Below are positions 1 through 8,606 of a stretch of DNA of 64,000 bases, piece by piece. Position 1 is the stretch's first letter. The number at the start of each line of letters is the position of its first letter. The stretch is from positions 186,001-250,000 of the forward strand of contig NZ_NFZQ01000008.1 of NCBI RefSeq assembly GCF_002165135.1. The letters are read 5' to 3'. The DNA comes from Pseudomonas sp. SID14000. Lineage in GTDB: Bacteria; Pseudomonadota; Gammaproteobacteria; Pseudomonadales; Pseudomonadaceae. The translations under genes were made by a program, and so were the position numbers. The notes under the pieces were generated by a model. The model was not told the DNA's origin. It ran no database searches and saw only the letters and a program-made list of their open reading frames with translations.

Positions 1-3000
1 CGAACACCCGCCAGCCGGCCTGACGAGCGGCCTGCCCGGCGTCCACGCCCTGCGCCTGCAGCGCGGCCCGCTCGCTACGCACGCGGGCAGCCAAGGGGTT
101 GAGATCGTCGGGTTCGTCCAGTGCGGCCACGGCCTGCACTGCGGCATCGAACAGGCGGATCAGGTTGCCGAAGGCATCACGGAAAAAGCCGGAAACGCGC
201 AGGGTCACGTCCACCCGTGGGCGGTCTAGCAGGCTCAATGGCAGGATTTCGAAATCGTCGACCCGCTGGCTGCCGGTGGCCCACACCGGTCGCACGCCCA
301 TCAGTGCCATGGCCTGGGCGATGTCGTCGCCGCCGGTACGCATGGTTGCGGTGCCCCACACCGACAGGCCGAGCTGGCGCAGGTGATCGCCGTGGTCCTG
401 CAGGTGGCGCTCGAGGATCAGGTTGGCCGAGGCGAAGCCCAGGCGCCAGGCCGTAGTAGTGGGCAGGTTGCGCACGTCCACGGTATAGAAGTTGCGCCCG
501 GTGGGCAGCACGTCCAGGCGCCCACGGCTGGGCGCGCCACTGGGGCCAGCGGGTACGAAACGCCCGGCCAGCGCCGCCAGCAGGCCATTCATTTCGGCGC
601 TGCCGCAGGCGTCAAGGCTGGGGGCTACCGCTTCGCGCAGGGCCTGAACCACGTCGCGCACCGGCTGCCATTCGCTCAGGGCAGGTAAGCATTCGGTTCC
701 GCCCAGCGCCTGGTCGATTACCTGCAGCGCCAACAGTTCGAGGCGCTCGCGGGTATCGCCACAGGTGCGCCAGGGCTCGCTGCTGATGGCCTGCAACTGC
801 TCAGGGCGCGCGCCCTGCCACGGCAGGCCAAGTTCGCAATCGAGTGGGTCAAAGCCCGGCACCAGCGCCTTGGCCAGGGCCCGCAGCAGGCTGGCATTGC
901 CGCCGCGACCGTCGCCACGCTCGACCCGCAACAGCGCCAGCAAGGTATCCAGGCGCAGCCGGCCCTCAGGCGCTTGACCGAACACATGCAGGCCATCGCG
1001 AATCTGCGATTCCTTCAGGTCACACAGGTAGGTATCCAGGCGTGGCAGCCACACGGCGGCATCGTCCAGCTGCCCTTCGAGCTGCAGTTCACGGTCGATG
1101 TGGTTGGCCTTGACCAGTTCGAGAATGTCGCGCTGCAACTCGCGGGCCCGCCGCGGATCGAGCAGCTGTGCTTCGTAGAATTCGTCGGCCAATTGCTCCA
1201 GGTGGCGCAACGGGCCGTAGGTTTCGGCACGGGTCAGCGGCGGCATCAGGTGGTCGATGATCACCGCCTGGGTACGGCGCTTGGCCTGGGCCCCCTCGCC
1301 CGGGTCGTTGACGATGAACGGGTAGATGTTGGGCAGCGGGCCGAGCAAGGCGTCTGGCCAGCACTGCGCCGACAACCCGACGCCCTTGCCGGGTAGCCAT
1401 TCGAGGTTGCCGTGCTTGCCGACATGGATCACCGCATCGGCGGCAAAGGCATGGCGCAGCCAGAAGTAAAATGCCAGGTAGCCATGCGGCGGCACCAGGT
1501 CAGGGTCGTGGTACACCGCGCTGGGGTCCACCTGGTAGCCCCGTGCCGGCTGAATGCCGACGAAAGTCAAGCCAAAACGCAGGCCGGCAACCATCAGCCG
1601 GCCACTGCGGTACATCGGGTCCTGTTGCGGCGGCCCCCAGCGCTCCAGCACCGCCTGGCGGTTGGCCTCAGGCAGGCGCTCGAAGGCACCCTGGTAGTCA
1701 GCCAGGCTCAGGCTCTGCGCGCAGGGGCGCAGGTCCAGCTGGTCGAGGTCATTGGTCACGCCGCCGAGCAACTGGTGGATCAGTTGTGTGCCACTGCCCG
1801 GCAAGTCGGCCAGCGGGTAGCCTTCGGCCTGCAGGGCCTTGAGGATGTTCAGCGCGGCCGCTGGCGTGTCCAGGCCAACGCCGTTACCAATGCGGCCATC
1901 CCGGGTCGGGTAGTTGGCCAGCACCAGGGCCACGCGCTTCTGGGCATTCGGCAGGCGCGCCAGCTCGACCCAGCGGCGCGCCAGTTCGGCAACAAAGTCC
2001 ATGCGCTCGGGGTGGGCACGGTAGCAGACCACGTCGGACTGGCTGCGCTCGCTACGCCAGGCCATGTCCTTGAAACTGACCGGGCGGGTAATGATGCGCC
2101 CGTCCAGTTCGGGCAAGGCAATGTGCATGGCCAGGTCACGCGCACCCAGGCCCTGCTCGCTGGCTTCCCAGCCGGGCTGGTTGTCTTGTGCGCAGATGGC
2201 CTGCAGTACCGGAATGTCACGACGGAACGGGCGCAGGTTGGGGCGCTCGGGGCTGGACAGGGCAAAGCCGGTGGTGTTGACCAGCACTTCGGCCCCCACC
2301 TCGTCCAGCCAGGCTTCGACCTGCTCCAGGCAGGCGCTTTCCTTGAGGCTGGCCACGGCGATCGGCAATGGGTTGAGCCCGGCCGCCTGCAGGCGCTGGC
2401 AGAACACATCGATGAATGCGGTATTGGCCGCCTGCAGGTGCGAGCGGTAGAACAACAGTGGCGCCACCGGCTGCTCGGGGTGCCACTGCGGGTACCAATC
2501 CTCCAGCGTGGCGCTGCCCTTGGTCGGGTGATACACGGCGGTGCGCGGCAAAGGCTGCGGCTCGTCCCAGGCATAGTCGCGGCCCAGCCACTGGCTGGCC
2601 AGGCAGTTGAACAGGTTGATGGCGTTGGCCTTGCCGCCTTGGCGCAAGTAGTGCCAGAGGCGCTCGGCCTGCTCGCCGCTGACGCTGCCCAGGCTGGTCA
2701 GTTCCGGGTCCGGGCGGTCGTCGCCCGGCACCAGGATCAGTTGCACGCCACGGCCGGCCAGCTCGACCAGTTGCTCGACGCCATAGCGCCAGTAGCCGAC
2801 GCCACCGTGCAGCGACACCAGGATGACCTTGGCATGGCGCAGCACCTGGTCGACGTACAGGTCGACCGAGGCATGGTTCTGCACCTGCATCGGGTTGGCC
2901 AGGCGCAGGCTGGGGTAATCCCCGGGCAATTGCTCGGCGGTATCGGCGAGCAATGCCAGGTGCGAATCGCCGCTGCAGAGAATCACCAGCTCGGCGGGTG

Positions 3001-3067
3001 TCTGGCCGAGGTCGGCAATGCTGTCATCCGGCACGAAGCCACCGGGCTGGGTCCGCAGCAGATGCAT
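1..3067 (-). CDS. cobN: Cobaltochelatase subunit CobN (C-terminus outside window)
   Basis: Large subunit of the ATP-dependent aerobic cobaltochelatase, which inserts Co2+ into hydrogenobyrinic acid a,c-diamide together with CobS and CobT in the cytoplasm. The frame is open from an ATG at 3067 (protein begins MHLLRTQPGG) to the window edge, about 1,022 codons of a family usually around 1,250. The CobN signature HVGKHGNLEWLPGK is present mid-protein. Only 3 bases separate it from the cobW stop, so the two genes are co-transcribed, presumably under the upstream B12 riboswitch. Nothing looks broken. The 941-residue plus-strand frame over this gene is a shadow. Confidence 0.95.
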   Translation of the reverse strand, partial: MHLLRTQPGGFVPDDSIADLGQTPAELVILCSGDSHLALLADTAEQLPGDYPSLRLANPMQVQNHASVDLYVDQVLRHAKVILVSLHGGVGYWRYGVEQLVELAGRGVQLILVPGDDRPDPELTSLGSVSGEQAERLWHYLRQGGKANAINLFNCLASQWLGRDYAWDEPQPLPRTAVYHPTKGSATLEDWYPQWHPEQPVAPLLFYRSHLQAANTAFIDVFCQRLQAAGLNPLPIAVASLKESACLEQVEAWLDEVGAEVLVNTTGFALSSPERPNLRPFRRDIPVLQAICAQDNQPGWEASEQGLGARDLAMHIALPELDGRIITRPVSFKDMAWRSERSQSDVVCYRAHPERMDFVAELARRWVELARLPNAQKRVALVLANYPTRDGRIGNGVGLDTPAAALNILKALQAEGYPLADLPGSGTQLIHQLLGGVTNDLDQLDLRPCAQSLSLADYQGAFERLPEANRQAVLERWGPPQQDPMYRSGRLMVAGLRFGLTFVGIQPARGYQVDPSAVYHDPDLVPPHGYLAFYFWLRHAFAADAVIHVGKHGNLEWLPGKGVGLSAQCWPDALLGPLPNIYPFIVNDPGEGAQAKRRTQAVIIDHLMPPLTRAETYGPLRHLEQLADEFYEAQLLDPRRARELQRDILELVKANHIDRELQLEGQLDDAAVWLPRLDTYLCDLKESQIRDGLHVFGQAPEGRLRLDTLLALLRVERGDGRGGNASLLRALAKALVPGFDPLDCELGLPWQGARPEQLQAISSEPWRTCGDTRERLELLALQVIDQALGGTECLPALSEWQPVRDVVQALREAVAPSLDACGSAEMNGLLAALAGRFVPAGPSGAPSRGRLDVLPTGRNFYTVDVRNLPTTTAWRLGFASANLILERHLQDHGDHLRQLGLSVWGTATMRTGGDDIAQAMALMGVRPVWATGSQRVDDFEILPLSLLDRPRVDVTLRVSGFFRDAFGNLIRLFDAAVQAVAALDEPDDLNPLAARVRSERAALQAQGVDAGQAARQAGWRVF

Positions 3068-3070
3068 GGG

Positions 3071-4138
3071 TCAGGCGCCCAGGGCCTGGCGCAGGCGCGC
3101 TTCCAGCTGGGCGGCGTCAAGGTCCTGGCCAATCAGCACCAGGCGGGTGATGCGCGGTTCGTCGGCGCGCCAGGCGCGGTCGAAGTGCTTGTCGAAACGG
3201 GTACCCACGCCTTGCACCAGCAGGCGCATCGGCTTGCCCGGGATGGCAGCGAAGCCTTTTGCGCGCAGGATGCCGAACTCCACCACCAGCTGGGTCAGAG
3301 CGTCGAGCAGCAGGCTTTCGTCAGCTTCGGGCAGGTCGATGGAGATCGAATCGAAGGCGTCGTGGTCATGATCGTCATGGTCATCGTCGTCATGGTGCGA
3401 ATCGTGGTGGGTACGGCGGCCATCGATGTGCGCCTCGGACTCGGCGCCCACGCCCAGCAGCACTTCCAGCGGCAGCTTGCCGCTGCTGGCTTCGATCACC
3501 TTGACCGCCGGCGGCAGCTCTTCGGCCACCTCGGCGCGAACCTTGGCCAGGCCTTCGGCGTCGATCAGGTCGGCCTTGTTCAGCACCACCAGGTCGGCGC
3601 TGGCCAGCTGGTCGGCGAACAGTTCATGCAGCGGCGATTCGTGGTCCAGGTTAGGGTCGAGCTTGCGCTGGGCATCGACCTGGTCCGGGTAGGCGGCGAA
3701 GGTGCCGGCTGCCACGGCCGGGCTGTCGACCACCGTGATCACCGCGTCGACGGTGCAGGCATTGCGGATTTCCGGCCATTGGAAGGCTTGTACCAGCGGT
3801 TTGGGCAGGGCCAGGCCGCTGGTTTCGATGAGGATATGGTCCAGGTCGCCACGGCGTGCCACCAGCTCGCGCATCACCGGGAAGAACTCTTCCTGCACGG
3901 TGCAGCACAGGCAGCCGTTGGCCAGCTCGTAGACCCGACCGCTGGCTTCTTCCTCGGTGCAACCGATGCTGCACTGCTTGAGGATTTCGCCGTCGATACC
4001 CAGTTCACCGAACTCGTTGACGATCACCGCAATGCGGCGGCCCTGGGCGTTGTCGAGCATGTGGCGCAGCAAGGTAGTCTTGCCCGAGCCGAGGAAGCCG
4101 GTGACGATGGTGACGGGGAGCTTGGCCAGTGTTTTCAT
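3071..4138 (-). CDS. cobW: Cobalamin biosynthesis protein CobW (COG0523 GTPase)
   Basis: 355-residue metallochaperone-type GTPase of the COG0523/CobW family, thought to deliver or manage cobalt for the CobN chelatase. The N-terminus has the P-loop GFLGSGKTTLL, followed by the metal-binding CLCC motif in NGCLCCTVQEEFF. A His/Asp-rich stretch (THHDSHHDDDDHDDHDHD) sits before the C-terminal domain, as expected for metal binding. I chose the ATG giving MKTLAKLPVTIV because the P-loop normally starts about 15 residues in. A 46-codon upstream extension runs into the riboswitch leader and is not believable. It is first gene of an operon with cobN. Confidence 0.93.
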   Translation of the reverse strand: MKTLAKLPVTIVTGFLGSGKTTLLRHMLDNAQGRRIAVIVNEFGELGIDGEILKQCSIGCTEEEASGRVYELANGCLCCTVQEEFFPVMRELVARRGDLDHILIETSGLALPKPLVQAFQWPEIRNACTVDAVITVVDSPAVAAGTFAAYPDQVDAQRKLDPNLDHESPLHELFADQLASADLVVLNKADLIDAEGLAKVRAEVAEELPPAVKVIEASSGKLPLEVLLGVGAESEAHIDGRRTHHDSHHDDDDHDDHDHDAFDSISIDLPEADESLLLDALTQLVVEFGILRAKGFAAIPGKPMRLLVQGVGTRFDKHFDRAWRADEPRITRLVLIGQDLDAAQLEARLRQALGA

Positions 4139-4249
4139 GTCGCATTGCCCTTGGCAGATTGGCGCGGGCATGCAGGACGACAGCCGCAGGCCAGGCCGGC
4201 CGGGCTTGTTCGCCACCGGATCACCCCGCCCGGTTGAAAGTCGAAAACG

Positions 4250-4442
4250 TGACGAGGCAGGTCTCCTGGCTCGCACCGTTCCATGTGCCCGCTGGTGCAG
4301 CAGGCTGGCGGGATGACGCCTTCCCGCGCGCAGGCGCAGTGGCTGTGTCGATCCGTTGTCGGTGCTTACAGTTGCGGGGGCAGCCGCGGCTTGTACCGCG
4401 TTCCCGTCTTAGCTTCGGCCTGGCCGAAGAACCTCGAAGTGG
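4250..4442 (-). promoter_or_regulatory. Cobalamin riboswitch in the cobW leader
   Basis: On the minus strand the leader contains the canonical B12 elements in order: GGGAACGCGGTACAAGCCGC, then GGCTGCCCCCGCAACTGTAA, the GCCACTG B12 box, and the 3' element GCCAGGAGACCTGCC. This is the standard cobalamin riboswitch architecture, placed about 110 bases before cobW. Excess B12 should repress cobW-cobN. Outer boundaries are approximate. Confidence 0.93.
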
Positions 4443-4623
4443 CAAGGCTACGCAGTGGCTGGCGGGTGGTCAACCATTGCCGCCGGGTAGACCGGCCACA
4501 AGTGGCGCAACTGGGGTAAAGTGGCAGCTTTACCCTTGGTCAAGGACGCCCCATGCCCTAATGCCAGTCAGTTAAGCGATAAGGGCTGACAGGTGCTTGC
4601 CTTGGGATTTTGGTTGCCTGTTA

Positions 4624-4874
4624 GATCGAGCGCCGCCCGCGCGGCGCTTCGCGGCACAAGGCCGCTCCCACTGTCTGTTTCGGGCCAGTCCACCCTGTGA
4701 TGGTCACCGCTGTTCGCCTTGTTTGTTCCATTCGATATCGGCTGTGCCGCTGCTCTTCAGCAATCTCCAGCCATGCACCCAGGGTGCGCGCGCCAAAGGC
4801 ACAGGAATAATTGGCCCGAAACAGATGTGGGAGCGGCCTTGTGCCACGAAGCGCCGCGCGGGCGGCGCTCGATC
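4624..4874. repeat. Long composite REP element, copy A1
   Basis: Two inverted REP arms (GATCGAGCGCCGCCCGCGCG at the left and its mirror ending GGCGGCGCTCGATC at the right) flank about 150 bases. The whole 251-base unit, not just the arms, matches 51015-51267 in the same orientation. Inner blocks shared with that copy include GGTGCGCGCGCC-like and TTGGCCCGAAACAGATGTGG. It fills most of the 630-base gap between the riboswitch and ilvE. No gene is supported in this gap. Confidence 0.85.
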
Positions 4875-5069
4875 TTGCAGGCCCTGAAAATGTTGTGGCG
4901 AACACCTCCCAGCCCCACTGCAATACCTGTGCCGGGCCGTAATCAATGCATCGCAGGCTATCAATTCGTGACTGGCCGTTCCCGATCTGCCACGGATGTA
5001 TTATGGTGGCGTGGTGCGCATATAACAGCAGCCCGAGCGATCGGGCACCTGCAAGACAATGAGGGTGTC

Positions 5070-6089
5070 ATGAGCAACGAAAGCATTAATTGGGACAAGC
5101 TCGGTTTCGACTACATCAAGACCGACAAACGCTACCTGTCCGTATGGCGCAATGGCGAGTGGGACAAAGGCACCCTGACCGAAGACAACGTACTGCACAT
5201 CAGTGAAGGCTCCACTGCCCTGCACTACGGCCAGCAGTGCTTCGAAGGCCTCAAGGCCTACCGTTGCAAGGACGGTTCGATCAACCTGTTCCGCCCGGAC
5301 CAGAACGCCGCCCGCATGCAGCGCAGCTGCGCCCGCCTGCTGATGCCGCAGGTGCCGACCGATGTGTTCATCGAGGCGTGCAAGCAAGTGGTCAAGGCCA
5401 ACGAGAAGTTCGTGCCGCCGCATGGCAAAGGCGCCCTCTACCTGCGCCCGTTCGTGATCGGCACCGGTGACAACATTGGCGTGCGCACCGCCCCCGAGTT
5501 CATCTTCTCGATCTTCGCCATCCCGGTGGGCTCGTACTTCAAGGGCGGCATGAAGCCGCACAACTTCCAGATCTCCAGCTTCGACCGCGCCGCCCCGCAA
5601 GGCACCGGTGCGGCCAAGGTCGGTGGCAACTACGCGGCCAGCCTGCAGCCGGGCGCTGAAGCGAAGAAAGCCAATTTCGCCGACGCCATCTACCTCGACC
5701 CGCTGACCCACACCAAGATCGAGGAAGTCGGTTCGGCAAACTTCTTCGGCATCACCGCCAACAACGAGTTCGTCACCCCGAAATCGGCCTCGGTGCTGCC
5801 AGGCATCACCCGCCTGTCGCTGATGGAACTGGCGCAATCGCGCCTGGGCCTGACCGTGATCGAAGGCGATGTGGAAATCAACAAGCTGGACCGTTTCGTC
5901 GAAGCCGGCGCCTGCGGTACAGCAGCGGTGATCACCCCGATCGGCGGCATCGAGTACAACGGCAAGCTGCACGTGTTCCACGACCTGGAAAAGGTCGGCC
6001 CGGTTACCCAGAAGCTCTACAACGAGCTGACCGGTATCCAGAGCGGTGATATCGAAGCACCAGCAGGCTGGATCGTCAAAGTCGCCTGA
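5070..6089 (+). CDS. ilvE: Branched-chain amino acid aminotransferase
   Basis: PLP enzyme that transaminates branched-chain 2-oxo acids with glutamate, the last step of valine, leucine and isoleucine synthesis and the first step of their breakdown. At 339 residues it has the length of the fold-type IV bcAT family. The stretch TGAAKVGGNYAASL carries the likely PLP lysine, followed by the cofactor-binding EEVGSANFFGI. The ATG giving MSNESINWDKLG was chosen. The longer frame upstream runs through the repeat and lacks family similarity. A strong terminator follows, so it is probably monocistronic. Confidence 0.95.
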   Translation: MSNESINWDKLGFDYIKTDKRYLSVWRNGEWDKGTLTEDNVLHISEGSTALHYGQQCFEGLKAYRCKDGSINLFRPDQNAARMQRSCARLLMPQVPTDVFIEACKQVVKANEKFVPPHGKGALYLRPFVIGTGDNIGVRTAPEFIFSIFAIPVGSYFKGGMKPHNFQISSFDRAAPQGTGAAKVGGNYAASLQPGAEAKKANFADAIYLDPLTHTKIEEVGSANFFGITANNEFVTPKSASVLPGITRLSLMELAQSRLGLTVIEGDVEINKLDRFVEAGACGTAAVITPIGGIEYNGKLHVFHDLEKVGPVTQKLYNELTGIQSGDIEAPAGWIVKVA

Positions 6090-6106
6090 GGCGCTCTGGC
6101 GGTTTG

Positions 6107-6145
6107 AAAAACGGGGCATGCCAGCGATGGCATGCCCCGTTTTTC
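6107..6145 (+). terminator. Rho-independent terminator of ilvE
   Basis: AAAACGGGGCATGCC, a short loop, GGCATGCCCCGTTTTT: a perfect GC-rich stem with a T-run, 17 bases after the ilvE stop. The A-tract on the left makes it potentially bidirectional. Confidence 0.9.
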
Positions 6146-6162
6146 ATTGGTTGACGCGGGCA

Positions 6163-6287
6163 CCATTGTGGGAGCGGCCTTGTGTCGCGAAAGGGCCGCA
6201 AAGCGGCCCTAGGAATTCAGCGCAGTTGCATAAATTTCTGGGGCTGCTCTGCAGCCCTTTCGCGACACAAGGCCGCTCCCACAATGG
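6163..6287. repeat. REPIN (GTGGGAGCGGCC / TGTCGCGAAAGG core)
   Basis: Inverted pair of REP sequences: CCATTGTGGGAGCGGCC on the left and its exact reverse complement on the right, with inner arms TGTCGCGAAAGGGC. It lies between convergent ilvE and the PACE gene. Confidence 0.85.
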
Positions 6288-6307
6288 GGCCTGCATCGGC
6301 AAAACAT

Positions 6308-6736
6308 TTATGCAAGGCGGCGCTGCATCAGCAGGTGCCGGGCTTTGTCGAAGGCCCAGTTGTACAGCACGGTGTAGGGCAAGATGATCACGAAGAAACC
6401 CAACTCCACCATCAATGCCTGCAGCAACGAAATATCCAGCATCCATGCCGCCACCGGCAGGCACCACACCACCAGCCCGGCCTCGAAGCCCAGGCCGTGC
6501 ACGAAGCGTGCGCCTGCTTTCCAGTGAATGCGCTCAGCCTGCACGTAGCGATCGACCAGTGCGTTGTAGACCATGTTCCACAGCATGGCGATCACCGAAA
6601 GGGTCACCGCCAGCGCCCCCGCTGTCGCCAGCGACTTGCCCATGATCCAGGACAATAGCGGCGCGCACAGCAGCACGGCGAACACTTCATAACCGACGGC
6701 GTGAACCAGGCGTTCGGTGAAAGACACGTTTTTCAT
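6308..6736 (-). CDS. PACE-family (bacterial transmembrane pair) efflux transporter
   Basis: 142-residue inner-membrane protein with four predicted helices arranged as two repeats, each starting with a charged-aromatic motif (ERLVHAVGYE and RFVHGLGFEAGL). This is the BTP/PACE pattern of AceI-type proton-coupled exporters of chlorhexidine and other biocides, and the Glu in GYEV corresponds to the conserved membrane Glu of AceI. I chose MKNVSFTERL because GGATGGA lies 7 bases upstream; an ATG 12 bases earlier (6748) is possible. It is divergent from a LysR gene, as in acel-aceR-type loci, so that regulator probably controls it. Substrate is unknown. Confidence 0.85.
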   Translation of the reverse strand: MKNVSFTERLVHAVGYEVFAVLLCAPLLSWIMGKSLATAGALAVTLSVIAMLWNMVYNALVDRYVQAERIHWKAGARFVHGLGFEAGLVVWCLPVAAWMLDISLLQALMVELGFFVIILPYTVLYNWAFDKARHLLMQRRLA

Positions 6737-6785
6737 TGCAAATTCCATCCATTGCGTGAGACGTGCTTCCTATTTTCTTTGACAG

Positions 6786-6817
6786 AACCGATACTCGCGA
6801 AATAGCTACCATCGGTT
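6786..6817. promoter_or_regulatory. Inverted repeat between PACE gene and LysR gene
   Basis: Perfect 7-base arms AACCGAT and ATCGGTT separated by 18 bases lie in the divergent promoter region, just before the LysR start. Size and position fit a LysR-type operator. Binding is inferred, not shown. Confidence 0.45.
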
Positions 6818-6828
6818 TTATCAATACC

Positions 6829-7683
6829 ATGCGCTACTCACCCGAAGCTCTGGTCGCCTTTGTCGAAGCCGCATCGCTGGGTTCGTTTTCCGCTGCGGCG
6901 CGCAAGCTGCGCAAAAGCCAGTCCACCATCAGCATTGCCATCGCCAATTTCGAGGCCGATGTGGGTTGCCCGCTGTTCGACCGTGGCGGCCGCCACCCCT
7001 CGCTGAACGAGGCTGGGCGGCAGGTGCTGAGCCATGTCGAGGCGATCCTCGATGCCAGCGCCCGGCTCGATGCCCTGGCGGTGCGCCTGGCAGAAAATGT
7101 CGAGGCACTGGTCTCGGTGGTGATGTCGGACAGCTACAGCGTGACCTTCCAGGGCGCGGTGATGGCCCGCTTCGCCCAGCACTATCCGCATACCGAACTG
7201 CGCTGCGGCCCGTCGGAAGATGCCGATGTGATCGAGCTGATCCAGCAGGGCCTGGCACACATCGGCATTCTTGCCACGCAACCCAGCTACCCCGCAGACG
7301 TTGCCGTGGCGCGCTTGCCCGAGCAGGCCGAGTTTGGCGTGTACGTGGCCAGCGGGCATCCATTGGCAACTTTGCCTCAGGTGCAGATGCAGCACCTGGA
7401 GAGCGTACGGCAGCTGTATATCAAGACCTATGCCCCCAGCCTGCACCACGGTCGCGGCCAGGCCTGGTCGGCACCGGATTACCTCACCCTGCTGGAGTTC
7501 GCCGTGCGCGGGTTCGGCTGGGCCGAACTGCCCAGGGCGCTGGTGGCACGGTTTGGCAGTGGACTGGTGGAGTTGCAGGTGGCCGGGTACCCGCGACGGG
7601 TTGACATGGACGTGGCCTGGTCGAGCCGGCGCGCGCTCGGGCCGGCGGGGCAGTGGCTGGTGCAGCAGATGCTGGGACAATAG
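6829..7683 (+). CDS. LysR-family regulator, divergent from the PACE gene
   Basis: 284-residue LysR-type transcriptional regulator. The N-terminal winged helix is clear (VAFVEAASLGSFSAAARKL, then SQSTISIAIANFE), followed by a periplasmic-binding-like effector domain. The ATG giving MRYSPEALVAFVE fits the family start; 22 extra residues upstream would overlap the probable operator. By analogy with AceR next to AceI, it likely activates the divergent efflux gene in response to a toxic compound. The inducer cannot be read from sequence. Confidence 0.88.
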   Translation: MRYSPEALVAFVEAASLGSFSAAARKLRKSQSTISIAIANFEADVGCPLFDRGGRHPSLNEAGRQVLSHVEAILDASARLDALAVRLAENVEALVSVVMSDSYSVTFQGAVMARFAQHYPHTELRCGPSEDADVIELIQQGLAHIGILATQPSYPADVAVARLPEQAEFGVYVASGHPLATLPQVQMQHLESVRQLYIKTYAPSLHHGRGQAWSAPDYLTLLEFAVRGFGWAELPRALVARFGSGLVELQVAGYPRRVDMDVAWSSRRALGPAGQWLVQQMLGQ

Positions 7684-7712
7684 ACCTTCATTGCTTGCCA
7701 TTTCCCACAGAG

Positions 7713-8606
7713 TCAATCCCCTGCAGGCACATCTAACACCTTCCAGCTGTCATCCGGGTCGAAGCGCTTCATCTCCTTGGCCAGCTTGTCCCCGTGTGGC
7801 CCGAGGTCTTTCTCGAACACCTCGCCGTCATGGCTGATCATGAAGCTCATCACCCCGGTGTCATCGTACTTGGCCGGCCAGGCAACCATGGCGAAGCCTC
7901 GGCTCATCTGGTTGCCGATCAGGTAGCTGTAGGCGCCGCCAGGGGCGGATGGGCCTTGAGCATCGAGGATGCGGAAGTGATAGCCATACCAGGCATCACC
8001 CACCACATCCCGGCCAAACAGTGGCCCCAGCGGGCTGACTTGGCCGTCTCCGTCGTCATCCCAATACAAGCCGTCATGCTTGCCGGGTTCGCTGAAAATT
8101 TTCTGCGCATACTCCAATGCACCATTGCCATTGTGGTCCTGGGTGGCGTAGTCCATCTGTGCATCGTGATAGGCCAGCAGCGACTGCAGAACGCCCAGTT
8201 CGTTGCGGCCAATGCGCCGGGCGCGGATTTCGGCGCTGCCGGCCTTGAGGTCGAAGCGCCAGCCCTGGCTGCCTTTGGTCAGAGGAATGGGCAAGGTCCA
8301 GTGATCGTTGCCCACCGCCAGGACAGCCTTGCCCTCGCCTGCCATGTCGATGCGGTGCTGCGTGTGATACTGCGCCAGGAAGGTGTCCACGTCGCTGCGT
8401 TGCACGCCGCCGCGCGGGATGTAGGTACGCCAGTCATCACCCAGCAACTGGGCCAAGCGAGCCTCGTCAGGTTTTTCCGCGCCCAGCGCAGCAACAAAGG
8501 ACTCCACTGCCCTCTCCGGCGTCGGGAAGCTTTCCTGGGCAACGGCCAGGGATGTCAAGGCCAAACCTGTCGTAAGCAGCAGTGCTGCAAATGCCGAATG
8601 GTTCAT
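7713..8606 (-). CDS. Secreted DUF2950 protein
   Basis: 297-residue exported protein with a signal peptide (cleavage probably after LAVAQ). It matches DUF2950: PERAVESFVAALG at the N-terminus, LLAYHDAQMDYA in the middle, then GGAYSYLIGNQMSRGFAMVAWPA near the C-terminus. Two short Asp/Asn-Gly loops (DHNGNGALE and DDDGDGQVS) resemble Ca2+-binding loops, but that is a guess. Its ATG overlaps the stop of the DUF3300 gene by 4 bases, so translation is coupled and the two products probably act together in the envelope. The function of both families is unknown. Confidence 0.87.
   Translation of the reverse strand: MNHSAFAALLLTTGLALTSLAVAQESFPTPERAVESFVAALGAEKPDEARLAQLLGDDWRTYIPRGGVQRSDVDTFLAQYHTQHRIDMAGEGKAVLAVGNDHWTLPIPLTKGSQGWRFDLKAGSAEIRARRIGRNELGVLQSLLAYHDAQMDYATQDHNGNGALEYAQKIFSEPGKHDGLYWDDDGDGQVSPLGPLFGRDVVGDAWYGYHFRILDAQGPSAPGGAYSYLIGNQMSRGFAMVAWPAKYDDTGVMSFMISHDGEVFEKDLGPHGDKLAKEMKRFDPDDSWKVLDVPAGD

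Noticed and set aside
1412..4237. 941-codon plus-strand open frame
   Set aside because: It is antisense to cobN and cobW, has no family motifs, and its composition is that of a GC-rich shadow frame.
4719..5069. N-terminal extension of ilvE
   Set aside because: The added residues come from the composite repeat and do not resemble the aminotransferase family.
5001..6119. 372-codon minus-strand frame over ilvE
   Set aside because: Antisense shadow of a certain gene; no domain pattern.
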